Assembly (NCBI GenBank): GCA_004796425.1 | Contig: QZLB01000134.1 | Coordinates: 1 to 62,980, forward strand | From: Desulfobulbaceae bacterium | GTDB taxonomy: Bacteria > Desulfobacterota > Desulfobulbia > Desulfobulbales > Desulfocapsaceae | Length of the DNA stretch: 62,980 nt | Direction: 5' to 3' | Part shown: one piece after another, positions 18,369 through 28,200 of the stretch | Position numbering within the stretch: the stretch's first letter is position 1 | Layout of the letters: each line of letters starts with the position of its first letter | Notes under the pieces: generated by a model | Seen by the model: the letters and a program-made list of their open reading frames with translations, nothing else | Databases searched by the model: none | Told to the model about the DNA's origin: nothing | Made by a program: the position numbers and the translations under genes

Positions 18369-20552
18369 ATGAGCTTTTTCCCCCTCAATTCAACGATTGC
18401 CCGTGATCTTGTCCGGTGGTTTATTATCGTATCCACCTTGGTTGCGCTTTTGAGCACCGGGGTTCAGTTATATCTCGATTATCGCCATGATCTTGAAATC
18501 ATCGACTCATATTTCGCCTCAATTGATGACTCCTACCTGCCGTCAATCGCCAAAAGTACCTGGGTTATGGATGACCATCAGATCAACACCCTGCTGGAAG
18601 GGATAACCAACCGTGAAGACATTGTCTATGCAGCCATCGTTATTGATGATTCAATTTACTGGCAAAGTGGAGAACAACATCTGCAAAAAAGTATCACCCA
18701 TACATTTCCCATTCGCTACGTATACCAGAACCAACCTGAGGAGATTGGCACCCTTACGGTTACCGCAAATCTTGAGGGAGTATATCAACGATTAGTTCGT
18801 CGATTCACCATCGTTCTTTTTTCAAACGGTATCAAGACCTTCATCGTTGCAGGTCTGGCCCTGGTAATCGTGCAACTGATTGTCACCAGGCACCTCCAGG
18901 CAATGGCCTCCCATGTCAGACGCCTCACCATCAACACCCCTCAGCCGCCATTAATTCTGCAAAAACCTGAGATAAAAAAGAATGAGCTCGATGAGGTCAA
19001 CGATGCGTTGAACCTGCTACTGAAACGAAGTTATTCCGCCTTCAACGCAATTCAGACCCACGAGCAAAAACTTCGACTTTTTCTCAATTCAACAGAAGAA
19101 GCCGTGGTTGGTGTTGACCGAAGCGGCCGTGTGACCTTTGCCAATAAGGTATTTCTGCGCCTGACCGGGCAAAGCGAAGGACAGAATGTCAGCGATCAAC
19201 ACCTCTCTGAGCTGATCCTCTGCGATTGTCTGATAACCGAGAACGGTAATCACCTTGATACACCACTCTATGATGCAATACATGCTGGTCGAGCATATAG
19301 TTGCGACGACACCTTTGTTACCAATGATATCACTCCCGGTTTTTACGCTTCGATTAGATCTTACCCCACGTATTCAAACAGTGAATGCTCCGGTGCGGTA
19401 ATCTTTATTACTGATATTACTGATAAACGCAAAATGAAGCGGGAAATGGAGCTGCTGAGAAAAGCCCTCGGGCACTCTCACGCTTCCGTGGTAATTACCG
19501 ATCGTGATTTTCGAATCGTTTACGTAAACCCCATCTTTGAAAAAGGTACCGGGCGTTCATTTGCCGAACTCGAAAACCAAAAGGTCGACATAATCTCAAA
19601 CGAGCCTGAGTTCGCTCGCGCCTGCCAGGAAGCTATCGCCAACAACCTCAGTGGCAAATCATGGCAAGGCAGGATGAAATACACCAACAAAAACAAAAAC
19701 TTGCGGACAATCGAGGTGGTTGCCTCTCCGGTTTATGACGACCATGATGAGATTATAAATTTCATTGCCGTCTCTCATGATGTTACCATAGAAGCCGCGG
19801 TCCAGGAACAACTGATGATTGCCCAGAAACACAAGGCGCTCAGCCGTCTTTCCGCATCAATCGCCCATGAGTTCGGCAACCCGCTGCTCGGAATCCTGTC
19901 TTTACTCAAGGATTTTGCAACTAGAAATTCCCTGGGGAAAAACGATAAGGAGCTCATGGACATTGCGATAAGTGAATGCCAAAGGCTGCAGTCGTTGATT
20001 TCTGATATTGAGACCTTTTACGGTTCAGGAATCGACGATATGCAAGGGTGTGACCTGCACCAGATTATTGAAAAGGTACTGTTTTTTCACAAACGAACCT
20101 TTCTGGAGCATTCGATCCAAACTTCCTTCAATCCGAGGGCCTCGGAGGCTGAAGTCATGGGACACCCAGATCAGCTGGCGCAGGTAATCCTGCACCTGGT
20201 TATTAACGCGGTCAACGCCATTGACAAAGACCAAGGCCAAATTAGTATCTCCACTCAATCCGGAGATGGTACCATTGCAATCAGGATCACCGATAATGGT
20301 AAAGGCATCAGTCAGTGGGCGCTACCACACATTTTTGAACCATTCTATTCCACCAAAGAACAAATAGAGGGAACCGGACTGGGACTGCCGGTCTCTTACG
20401 GCATCATTACCTCACATGGCGGTGATCTGACCTGTCAATCAGAGCTCGGGAAACGAACAACGTTCACGATCTCTTTACCGCTTATGGGCTCGTCGCACCC
20501 TGCTTCTGGCAGCTCATCACAAGGATCTCCAACCCCTGTATCTGCCACCTGA
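18369..20552 (+). CDS. Membrane sensor histidine kinase with two PAS domains
   Basis: A 727-residue protein. TM1 is about 16-37, an extracytoplasmic sensor follows to about 150, TM2 is about 155-180, then PAS domains at about 235-355 and 360-480, then a histidine kinase core. The H-box reads ASIAHEFGNPLLGI with phospho-acceptor His500. The ATPase shows DNGKGIS and GTGLGLPVSYGII. The same unusual HEFGNP H-box appears in the 1750-residue kinase at 25218. The periplasmic binding protein just upstream is a likely input. There is no response regulator beside it. Its last 71 bases overlap the convergent trmO gene. Confidence 0.88.
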   Translation: MSFFPLNSTIARDLVRWFIIVSTLVALLSTGVQLYLDYRHDLEIIDSYFASIDDSYLPSIAKSTWVMDDHQINTLLEGITNREDIVYAAIVIDDSIYWQSGEQHLQKSITHTFPIRYVYQNQPEEIGTLTVTANLEGVYQRLVRRFTIVLFSNGIKTFIVAGLALVIVQLIVTRHLQAMASHVRRLTINTPQPPLILQKPEIKKNELDEVNDALNLLLKRSYSAFNAIQTHEQKLRLFLNSTEEAVVGVDRSGRVTFANKVFLRLTGQSEGQNVSDQHLSELILCDCLITENGNHLDTPLYDAIHAGRAYSCDDTFVTNDITPGFYASIRSYPTYSNSECSGAVIFITDITDKRKMKREMELLRKALGHSHASVVITDRDFRIVYVNPIFEKGTGRSFAELENQKVDIISNEPEFARACQEAIANNLSGKSWQGRMKYTNKNKNLRTIEVVASPVYDDHDEIINFIAVSHDVTIEAAVQEQLMIAQKHKALSRLSASIAHEFGNPLLGILSLLKDFATRNSLGKNDKELMDIAISECQRLQSLISDIETFYGSGIDDMQGCDLHQIIEKVLFFHKRTFLEHSIQTSFNPRASEAEVMGHPDQLAQVILHLVINAVNAIDKDQGQISISTQSGDGTIAIRITDNGKGISQWALPHIFEPFYSTKEQIEGTGLGLPVSYGIITSHGGDLTCQSELGKRTTFTISLPLMGSSHPASGSSSQGSPTPVSAT

Positions 20553-21201
20553 CATTGATTTCCCATAAGATCATGCCATATTCCGCTTTGTGATTCTTTT
20601 GACTGGCGGGCCTGGGATCCGCTGCTAAAATTTCCTGAATAAGTTGCTTCAACGGGTTTCCTGTCCGTTCCTCATACTCGACGCAAAAGGAGTTGGCCTG
20701 ATCGCTGAAGATCACCCTGAAGTCATGAGATCCTTCATTCGCAAAGTTACCGCCAGTCGCCTTATCAAGCGCATCGCTATAAGACAGATACGGTTTGATA
20801 TCGATCACCGGGGTTTGATCAAGCAGATCGATCCCGCCAATTTCAACGATCACCTTCTCTTGTATCTGATTGATACCAAGCAATTCAACGGCTGACATAC
20901 CAAGAAAAGCTGGACGGTGAGGACTTCGGGTGGCGAAGATACCCATCCGCTGGCTCCCGCCGAGGCGGGGTGGTCTCACCGTCGATTTCCAGCCATCATT
21001 AACGGCCTGGTGAAAAATGAAATGCACCCAGATATGACTGAATTGCTCTATACCGTGAAACATTTCCAAACGATTAAATGGGGGTATCATTTCAATGATC
21101 GCCCGGGCCGATGGTGCCAGACCTGGTTGTCTCGGGATACCAAATTTTTCAGGGAAACAGGACTTGATCACACCGATTTGATTGAGCGATATTTTTCTCA
21201 T
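20482..21201 (-). CDS. trmO: tRNA N6-threonylcarbamoyladenosine methyltransferase, TrmO/TsaA family
   Basis: A 239-residue protein with the TsaA/YaeB beta-barrel signature: IGVIKSCFPEKFGIPRQPGL, MFHGIEQFSHIWVHFIFH and RMGIFATRSPHRPAFLGMSAVEL, then LDQTPVIDIKPYLSYSDA. TrmO uses S-adenosylmethionine to methylate t6A37 in tRNA-Thr. The 3' end overlaps the convergent histidine kinase gene by 71 bases, so each transcript is antisense to the other there. Confidence 0.93.
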   Translation of the reverse strand: MRKISLNQIGVIKSCFPEKFGIPRQPGLAPSARAIIEMIPPFNRLEMFHGIEQFSHIWVHFIFHQAVNDGWKSTVRPPRLGGSQRMGIFATRSPHRPAFLGMSAVELLGINQIQEKVIVEIGGIDLLDQTPVIDIKPYLSYSDALDKATGGNFANEGSHDFRVIFSDQANSFCVEYEERTGNPLKQLIQEILAADPRPASQKNHKAEYGMILWEINVRWQIQGLEILVMSCQKQGATSP

Positions 21202-21321
21202 TTTAATCTCTACTCACTTCGTTTTCTCTCAACTGATACCAGAAGAAGAACATGATATACATCGTGCTGAATCAGCTGGTTGGGACCAAACATTATTCCC
21301 GCCCATTCGGCTAAAAAGATG

Positions 21322-21376
21322 TTGACGGTCGTTCTGCCAACGGCTACGGTAATACAAAAACAAAAAAGGTGTTACT
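21322..21376 (+). promoter_or_regulatory. Possible nikR promoter and NikR operator
   Basis: GTAATAC at 21349-21355 and GTGTTAC at 21369-21375 form a 6-of-7 inverted repeat with a 13-base spacer, ending one base before the nikR start. TTGACG near 21323 and TACGGT 17 bases later give a weak promoter just upstream of the dyad. The placement suits autoregulation by NikR. The half-site order differs from the classic GTATGA-N16-TCATAC operator, so this is a candidate only. Confidence 0.4.
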
Positions 21377-21787
21377 ATGCTCAAGAGATTTACGATCTCA
21401 ATGGATGAGAAACTTCTTGATGACTTTGATACGTACATCAGCCAGCAGAGATATGTCAATCGTTCAGAAGCCGTACGGGACTTGATTAGATCAGCGCTGG
21501 TCAATACTGAATGGCAGGACGATAAGCCGGTTATGGGCGTTATATCATTGGTGTATGATCATCATAAACCGAAATTGCAGGAAAAACTCACCGAAGTGCA
21601 GCATGATTATCATCATCAGGTGATCTCCTCCACCCATGTTCACATGGACCACTACAACTGTCTGGAGGTCATCATCGTCAAAGGTAAGGCAGAATCCATT
21701 ATTGAACTCACTAACAATATGCAGTCACTCAGGGGCGTGAGAAACTGCAAATTGGCTATGACCACAACCGGTCGGGATATTCACTGA
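21377..21787 (+). CDS. nikR: Nickel-responsive transcriptional regulator NikR
   Basis: A 136-residue protein with an N-terminal ribbon-helix-helix (KRFTISMDEKLLDDFD...RSEAVRDLIR) and a C-terminal ACT-like metal domain. The nickel ligands His76, His87, His89 and Cys95 are all present and at the same residue numbers as in E. coli NikR. It should repress the downstream nickel transporter genes when nickel is plentiful. The transporter begins 15 bases after its stop. Confidence 0.95.
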   Translation: MLKRFTISMDEKLLDDFDTYISQQRYVNRSEAVRDLIRSALVNTEWQDDKPVMGVISLVYDHHKPKLQEKLTEVQHDYHHQVISSTHVHMDHYNCLEVIIVKGKAESIIELTNNMQSLRGVRNCKLAMTTTGRDIH

Positions 21788-21801
21788 ATCCAGGAGCGCT
21801 T

Positions 21802-22413
21802 ATGCATATTTCCGAAGGAGTTCTGTCCCTGCCAGTATTGGCCACCGGTGGCACCATCACCTTTTTTTCAACCATGTATGGCCTCAAAAAGCTGGATTAC
21901 GATAAAATCATGACCGTTGCCATGTTTTCATCGGCTTTCTTTGTTGCCTCGTTTATCCATATCCCGCTTGGGCCAGGTTCGGTTCACCTGCTACTCAGTG
22001 GAATCGTCGGACTCATCCTCGGATGGGCCGCGTTTCCTGCCATCCTGGCCGCACTTTTTCTTCAGGCATTGCTCTTTCAATACGGCGGGTTGGCAGTTAT
22101 TGGGGTAAACACCGTTATCATTGCAGCACCAGCAGTAATCCTTGGTCTTTTTTTTAGACCATGGTTGGTACAACCTGGTAAGAAGAGATTTATTGCCTCA
22201 GGTGCAGCAGGTTTTTTCTCCATTTTTTTCAGCTCATTACTGATGGCAGCTGCCCTTATCGCTACTGATGCCGGTTTTGCCAAAGCAGCACTGCTGCTCG
22301 TTGCCTGGAGTATCCCAGTCAGCATCCTCGAAGGGGTTATAACAATTTCCATAGTGAAATTTCTTGCCACGGTACAACCTGAGATCCTGTTCTTCTCGGA
22401 AAACTCGAAATAA
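21802..22413 (+). CDS. nikM: ECF nickel/cobalt transporter substrate component, CbiM/NikM family
   Basis: A 203-residue membrane protein starting MHISEGVL; the free N-terminus and His2 of this motif bind the metal in CbiM/NikM. About six or seven hydrophobic segments follow, with HIPLGPGSVHLLLSG containing two more conserved histidines. It captures Ni2+ (or Co2+); nickel is favoured because nikR sits directly upstream. No CbiN/NikN or NikL partner is visible in the 77 bases before the next gene. Confidence 0.92.
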   Translation: MHISEGVLSLPVLATGGTITFFSTMYGLKKLDYDKIMTVAMFSSAFFVASFIHIPLGPGSVHLLLSGIVGLILGWAAFPAILAALFLQALLFQYGGLAVIGVNTVIIAAPAVILGLFFRPWLVQPGKKRFIASGAAGFFSIFFSSLLMAAALIATDAGFAKAALLLVAWSIPVSILEGVITISIVKFLATVQPEILFFSENSK

Positions 22414-22490
22414 GCGATGTCTTCACCTACCCATTTATCTGTCCTCTCATCCTCTGCAGCAGGACATAATTTCAAGGATACGAGCCTGAA

Positions 22491-23243
22491 ATGAAAGAAG
22501 AAAGGTTTTCAGTGGGTGGGTCGCCGCTGCACCGCGGCTCGGTAAAATTAAAGCTCTGTGGTGGACTGCTCTTTATTCCCGCTTTCGCAATTACGCCCTC
22601 CTACCGGGAAGCACTGATCTTTCTATTTATCTCATTGTTACTAACAGCGATTGCCAGGCTGCCACTCAAACACGTCATTAATCGCTTGGTGCTGGCGAAT
22701 TTCTTTTCACTGTTTCTGTTCATCACACTCCCGCTCACCTATGGGGGCGATCCTTTTTTGATTTGGGGAGTTCCCGTAAGCAAAGCAGGTTTTCTGCTCG
22801 GAGGATTGATCGTTATAAAAACCAATGGCATCCTGCTCGCACTCATCGCTTTGCTTGGTACCTCAACGGTCTCCTCTCTGGGGCATGGGCTAAACGCACT
22901 CGGTGTCTCAGATCGCCTCACTGCGCTGCTGCTTTTTTCCTATCGCTATATATTTGTCATCGAGCAGGAATTCAAAAGGCTTCAGCGGGCTGCCAAAATA
23001 CGTGGATTTTCACCGGGCACCAATGTCCACACCTATAGAACATTTGGTTATCTCATCGGTATGACCATGGTAAAAAGTTGGGATCAATCACAAAGGATCC
23101 ATGATGCGATGGTCCTCAGGGGTTATGATGGTCAGTTTTTCCCGCTTACAAACCCCTCGAACAGGAGCCCATTCGACCTGATTCTTTTTTTGGGCCTGGT
23201 TCTCGCCAGCATAATCCTCACGTTTCTTGGATATCTGGGGTAA
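22491..23243 (+). CDS. nikQ: ECF transporter transmembrane component, CbiQ/NikQ family
   Basis: A 250-residue membrane protein with the two EcfT coupling motifs: AAKIRGFSPG near residue 165-175 and AMVLRGYDGQ near residue 200-210. These X-R-G segments transmit ATPase movement to the substrate component. Several hydrophobic helices surround them. It lies between nikM and the ATPase gene and should form the energy-coupling scaffold. Confidence 0.92.
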   Translation: MKEERFSVGGSPLHRGSVKLKLCGGLLFIPAFAITPSYREALIFLFISLLLTAIARLPLKHVINRLVLANFFSLFLFITLPLTYGGDPFLIWGVPVSKAGFLLGGLIVIKTNGILLALIALLGTSTVSSLGHGLNALGVSDRLTALLLFSYRYIFVIEQEFKRLQRAAKIRGFSPGTNVHTYRTFGYLIGMTMVKSWDQSQRIHDAMVLRGYDGQFFPLTNPSNRSPFDLILFLGLVLASIILTFLGYLG

Positions 23244-23291
23244 AACAAAGATGCAAATTACGATCAGCACTGTTTACCGGGAGGTAACCTC

Positions 23292-24008
23292 ATGAGCACC
23301 TTGCTCAACCTGGACAATGTCTGTTTTTCCTATCCTCACTGCCAACCTATCCTGAATAATTGTAATTTCAGTATTGGAGACCAGCGAATTGGCCTTATCG
23401 GTTCCAACGGTTCTGGTAAAACGACCTTACTGAAAATACTGGTCGGACTCCTCAAGCCTCAACAAGGCAGGCTTTTCCATCAAGGCAGCGAGGTTACCAG
23501 TGAGCGGGATTACCGCAAGCTCAGGAAAAATCTCGGCTTTCTTTTCCAGAACTCAAATGACCAGCTCTTTTCCCCTACCGTTATAGAAGATATCGCCTTT
23601 GGTCCCCTCAATATGGGACTGACCCAGGATCAGGCCCGTGAAAGATCTCTGCAAATCCTTAAGAAACTAGACATCCTTTCATTGCAGGATCAAATTACCC
23701 ACCGTCTGTCCGGCGGTGAAAAAAAACTTGTTGCCCTGGCCACGGTATTGGTGATGAACCCCCGCCTGCTGTTGCTTGACGAACCAACCAACAATCTAGA
23801 CCCCGAAACGCGAGAGAAACTAACCGCCATCCTCAGGGATCTTGAAATTGCCCGGATCATTATTTCCCATGATTGGGATTTCCTGACAGAAACCACCGAT
23901 GAACTTTACTCGATTGAACACGGGCACTTACACCAGTGTAAAGACGGACATGTTCATGTTCATCAGCATGTTCATGAACATGGTGACAAACCACACCACC
24001 ATTCGTAA
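23292..24008 (+). CDS. nikO: ECF transporter ATPase, CbiO/NikO family, with His-rich tail
   Basis: A 238-residue ABC ATPase: Walker A GSNGSGKTT (about 36-44), Q-loop FLFQNSNDQLFSPTV, signature LSGGEKK, Walker B LLLLDEPTNN and a switch His in IISHDWDF. The last ~29 residues contain 13 histidines in HxH and HHH patterns, a likely metal-binding tail suited to nickel. A GGGAGG motif lies before the ATG. Its stop overlaps the next gene's ATG by one base. Confidence 0.94.
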   Translation: MSTLLNLDNVCFSYPHCQPILNNCNFSIGDQRIGLIGSNGSGKTTLLKILVGLLKPQQGRLFHQGSEVTSERDYRKLRKNLGFLFQNSNDQLFSPTVIEDIAFGPLNMGLTQDQARERSLQILKKLDILSLQDQITHRLSGGEKKLVALATVLVMNPRLLLLDEPTNNLDPETREKLTAILRDLEIARIIISHDWDFLTETTDELYSIEHGHLHQCKDGHVHVHQHVHEHGDKPHHHS

Positions 24009-25078
24009 TGCTGACACCAATGGAGCTTTCTTGTTACATTTCCTCCCACGGGTTCGGTCATGCAACCAGAATGGTTGCCTTGCTCGAATCATTAGCAACA
24101 AGAATTCCGGGAATCAAAGTTAACATTATCAGTACGGTGCCCCCCTTTCTATTTGACTCTCAACCCTGGCTGCTTCAGCACTACCCTGTTTTAACTGATC
24201 TCGGCTTCTGCCAGTCGGACTCTTTTACCATCGACTATCCAGCCACTGACCAGGCCCTGGAAACACTGCTGCCATATTCAGAGGAACTCATTAATCAATG
24301 TTGCGAAATCAGCAAACAGAGCAAACTTATCGTATGTGATATCAGCCCGATGGGAGTTGTGGTTGGAAAGAGGCTGGGAATTCCTTCCGTTCTGTTAGAA
24401 AATTTTACCTGGGACTGGCTCTATCATCAGAATGAATTTTCTGGACCGGGTTTTACCCGGGCAGCACGCTACTTTGCAGAACTCTATGGTAGGGCGGATT
24501 ATCACATCCAAACTGAGCCGGTATGCAACCCCCGAAATCCTGATCTTCGCTGTGGCCCTATAGCCAGAAGAACCCAGAAATCACCTGAGGAAATCAATCA
24601 ATTGCTCGGCTCAGGTAAACGGGATATTGTACTTATCACCATGGGTGGGCTTACTTCTGAATTTGGTCCCCTCGAGCGATTGGCAGAGCAAAATGACTAT
24701 TTCTTCGTCCTGACAGGACAACAAAGCAGTCGCAAATTCGCTCCGAATATCACCCTGCTTGATCATCGCACTCCGTTCCATCACCCTGACCTCATCAACA
24801 GTTCCAGCCTAGTAATCTGCAAAGCGGGATATTCTACCATTGCTGAATGCAGTCGCAGCCATACCCCTGTTTGTTGCATCTGCAGAAGCGACTTCAGTGA
24901 GTCACCCGTGCTTGAAGAATTCGTTGTCAATCGCCTGGGAGGATCACTGCTCTCTTACGAGGCTTTCCGCTCGCTTGGCTGGTTAGCGTGTCTTGGCCAC
25001 TATTGCCAGCCTGATAAGATGAATCCTCCTACAGATGGAGGGGGTGAGACCGCCACCTTTCTCACCGCACTTCTTTGA
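24008..25078 (+). CDS. GT-B glycosyltransferase-like protein
   Basis: A 356-residue protein resembling UDP-sugar/MurG-type GT-B enzymes. The N-terminus SSHGFGHATRMVALLESL is a classic nucleotide-sugar loop. A mid segment DIVLITMGGL and the C-terminal ICKAGYSTIAECSRSHTPVCCI correspond to the donor-binding half. Similar proteins are found alone or fused to sugar kinases. The acceptor and donor are unknown. It overlaps the ATPase gene by one base, so it is co-transcribed with nickel transport genes, with no obvious functional link. Confidence 0.72.
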   Translation: MLTPMELSCYISSHGFGHATRMVALLESLATRIPGIKVNIISTVPPFLFDSQPWLLQHYPVLTDLGFCQSDSFTIDYPATDQALETLLPYSEELINQCCEISKQSKLIVCDISPMGVVVGKRLGIPSVLLENFTWDWLYHQNEFSGPGFTRAARYFAELYGRADYHIQTEPVCNPRNPDLRCGPIARRTQKSPEEINQLLGSGKRDIVLITMGGLTSEFGPLERLAEQNDYFFVLTGQQSSRKFAPNITLLDHRTPFHHPDLINSSSLVICKAGYSTIAECSRSHTPVCCICRSDFSESPVLEEFVVNRLGGSLLSYEAFRSLGWLACLGHYCQPDKMNPPTDGGGETATFLTALL

Positions 25079-25217
25079 GGTATCAACGTAACATTTTGTT
25101 GTAGCAATTGACCCGCATCACCTGATATAAACGGGTACGGGCAAGGTGATGACAACACTCTGGACGGGGCCACTGATTCAATTTTCTCCAACTCTAAACT
25201 CAATTGGCTGATACTAC

Positions 25218-28200
25218 TTGGAAATTTGCGGCTACCACATAACCAGGAAGTTTCGGGAAACCTCATCTGATATCGTTTATCGGGGTCACCACAAGGGATT
25301 GAACCGGTTCGCCCTGATAAAACTGCCCCGCGAGGACTATCCTTCACCGGAACACCTGCGGCGAATCAAGCATGAGTATCTCGTTGCCAGCCTCTTTACC
25401 CATAACAAGATTCTCAAGCCCCTCGCGCTTGAGGAACATGGTCATCGACTCGCCATAATTTATGAGGATTTTGACGGGTTACCGCTGACCTCAATCACCA
25501 AGACCGGAGTTCAAGACCTGGCCTGGTTTCTCGATATTGCGATTCAGCTCACCGATGGAATTCGAGAAATTCACCGACAAAAAATAATCTATAAAAATCT
25601 ATCGCCTAATACCATTCTTTACCGGTCCGTGACGGGACGAATCCGGCTATCAGATTTCTCAATTTCTTCCCAGTCATCCCGTGAACAACCCGACCATTCC
25701 TCAAGCACACTCCCTGAAGGTCAGGTTCGATACGTCTCCCCTGAGCAGACGGGCCGTGTCGATTTACCACTTGATTTTCGGACTGATTTCTATTCCCTGG
25801 GAATCGTCTTATATGAGCTTTTGACCGGAACACACCCTTTTGAGACCAGTGATCCGATGGAAATGGTTCACTGCCATCTTGCCAAAACTCCACCAGGTCC
25901 ACACGAAGTGGACGTTCGAATTCCAAAAGCAATTTCGAAAATCATCCTGAAGCTATTGGAGAAATCTCCGGAGAAGCGCTATCAGAGCTGCAACGGGCTC
26001 ACGCCAGACTTGATGAAATGTCTGATCGAATTGCGAAACTATCGTGATATTATCGACTTTTCTATCGGCAAAGATGATATTTCCGTTGAATTGACTATTC
26101 CCGATAAACTATATGGTCGAACCGCCGAACTTGGCAAAATTATCAGTTTCTGGGAACAGACCAAAGAAGATAATCCGGGCCATCTGCTGATCACCGGAAA
26201 TTCGGGGGTTGGGAAAACCGTTTTATTGAAGGAAGCGAAAAAGATCATTAAAGCACGCCGAGGCATGACCATCAGTGCAAAAATTGATCAAATCAGGCAA
26301 TCCACCCCCTATGCACCACTGATAAAAGGCCTCAAGGAGCTCTTACAAAACCTACTGCTTGCTCATCCCGACGAAATTGAGCGATGGAAACAGACACTGC
26401 TTTCAAGTCTTGACTCACAAGGCCAGGTGATTCTTGATGTGCTCCCTGATCTTGAGTTGATTATCGGACCTCAACCCGAAGTGGAATCACTTCAACCGGC
26501 TGAAAACCAACATCGATTCAGGAGGGTCTTCAGACAGTTTATTTCCGCATGCAGTGAGCTGGCACGCAGCCTGACCATTATTCTTGATGATCTGCAATGG
26601 ATAGACCGTGACACCCTGGATCTGGTAGAGTCCATTGCCACCGATAAAACGATATCATGCTCTTTTCTAGGGTCATATCGCAGCAGTGAAGTAGAGCACA
26701 ATCACCCACTCACCGCTGTGCTTCAACATCTTCATGATAACAACATCTCCTTTCAACGGTTGTCTCTTGAAAACCTGCCCAAAGAGGACATCATCCCGCT
26801 GCTAAGTGAAACACTTTTCTGCCCAGTCGAGATTACCGAACCACTGGCCCAGGCATGCCTGAATAAAACGGACGGCAACCCATTCTTCCTCAAAGAGTTC
26901 CTCAAAGAACTTGATGATTCAGGTTGCCTTCGATTCAACCAGGTAAGTGGTCGTTGGGATTTTGACCTCGCTCGGATTAATAACAGAAAAGTAATGAAAA
27001 ACGTCGGCGAGATCTTGATTCAAAGAATTTCCGGGTTCAGCGAACAATCCCGGAAGATACTCATGCTGGCGGCCTGCATTGGCAATGATTTCGGACTCTC
27101 CACCCTGTCATTGCTTTCCGGAAAAAGTCTCGATGAAACTATGGAGGATCTCAAGCAACCGCTTCTATCCGGGGTCATTATCCCTGATACATCGCCATCC
27201 GCAAGTGGGTTCCATCCGCAAACGGATCAGAGTGCGAGCCGGTATACCTTTGCCCACGATCAAATACAAAGAGCGGCCTATGCTCTTATTCCTGAAAATG
27301 ATGTGCAGCAGTATCATCAACATGTTGGTGAGCTCCTGCTCAAAACACTCCCCCGGAAAGCTCGAGAACAGCACCTTTTCGAAATCGTCAGCCATCTCAA
27401 CAAAGGAGCCTCTCTGATCTCTGACCAGCAGGCAAAAAACAAATTGGCTGTGCTCAATATCAAAGCAGCAGGAAAAGCCAAAAAATCAGCAGCTTACCGA
27501 CTCTATTACCAATTCACCCAAACCGCATACAAACTCCTGCCCGCTGACTGCTGGGAGACGGATTATGATTTTACCCTCTCCATTTATACTGAAGCAGCAG
27601 AATCCACCGCCCTCAACGGTCGTTTTGAGGAAGCTGAGTTCTTCTGTGATGGGATTCGAGACAATGCCCGTTCGTTTCTCGATAAAGTCGGGGCGTATCA
27701 AATCAAAATCAGGAGTTATAAATCAGCAAATCGGTTGGAACAAGCCGTTGAAACCGGTCTTGAATCATTGCGGGAGTTGGGCGTAAAGTTCCCTCGTAAC
27801 CCTTCGAAGTTACAAATATTTACCGCGATGATGCAAACCAAGCTACTGTTGCTTGGAAAAAAACCTGCGGATCTCCTTAATGGTCCGGAAATGACCGACC
27901 CCCATGCCAAAATCATTATGGGCATCCTGCTCGATATTGGTACCGCTGCCTACTATGCAAGACCACGGCTCGTTCCACTCATCAGCTTCACCGCCATTAA
28001 ACTGACCCTTCGCTACGGAAATAATATCGTTTCTGCAGTCATGGCGTACCCTTCATATGGTTTTCTCCTGTGTGGATTGCCGCTCGGGAACATTCAGCAG
28101 GGTTACGAATTTGGCCTGATGGCTCTGGCCATGCAGAAGAAACTGGACTATGGCCAAAGTCCTTTGCCCATCTATCTGGTAAACAACCTGATCATACACT

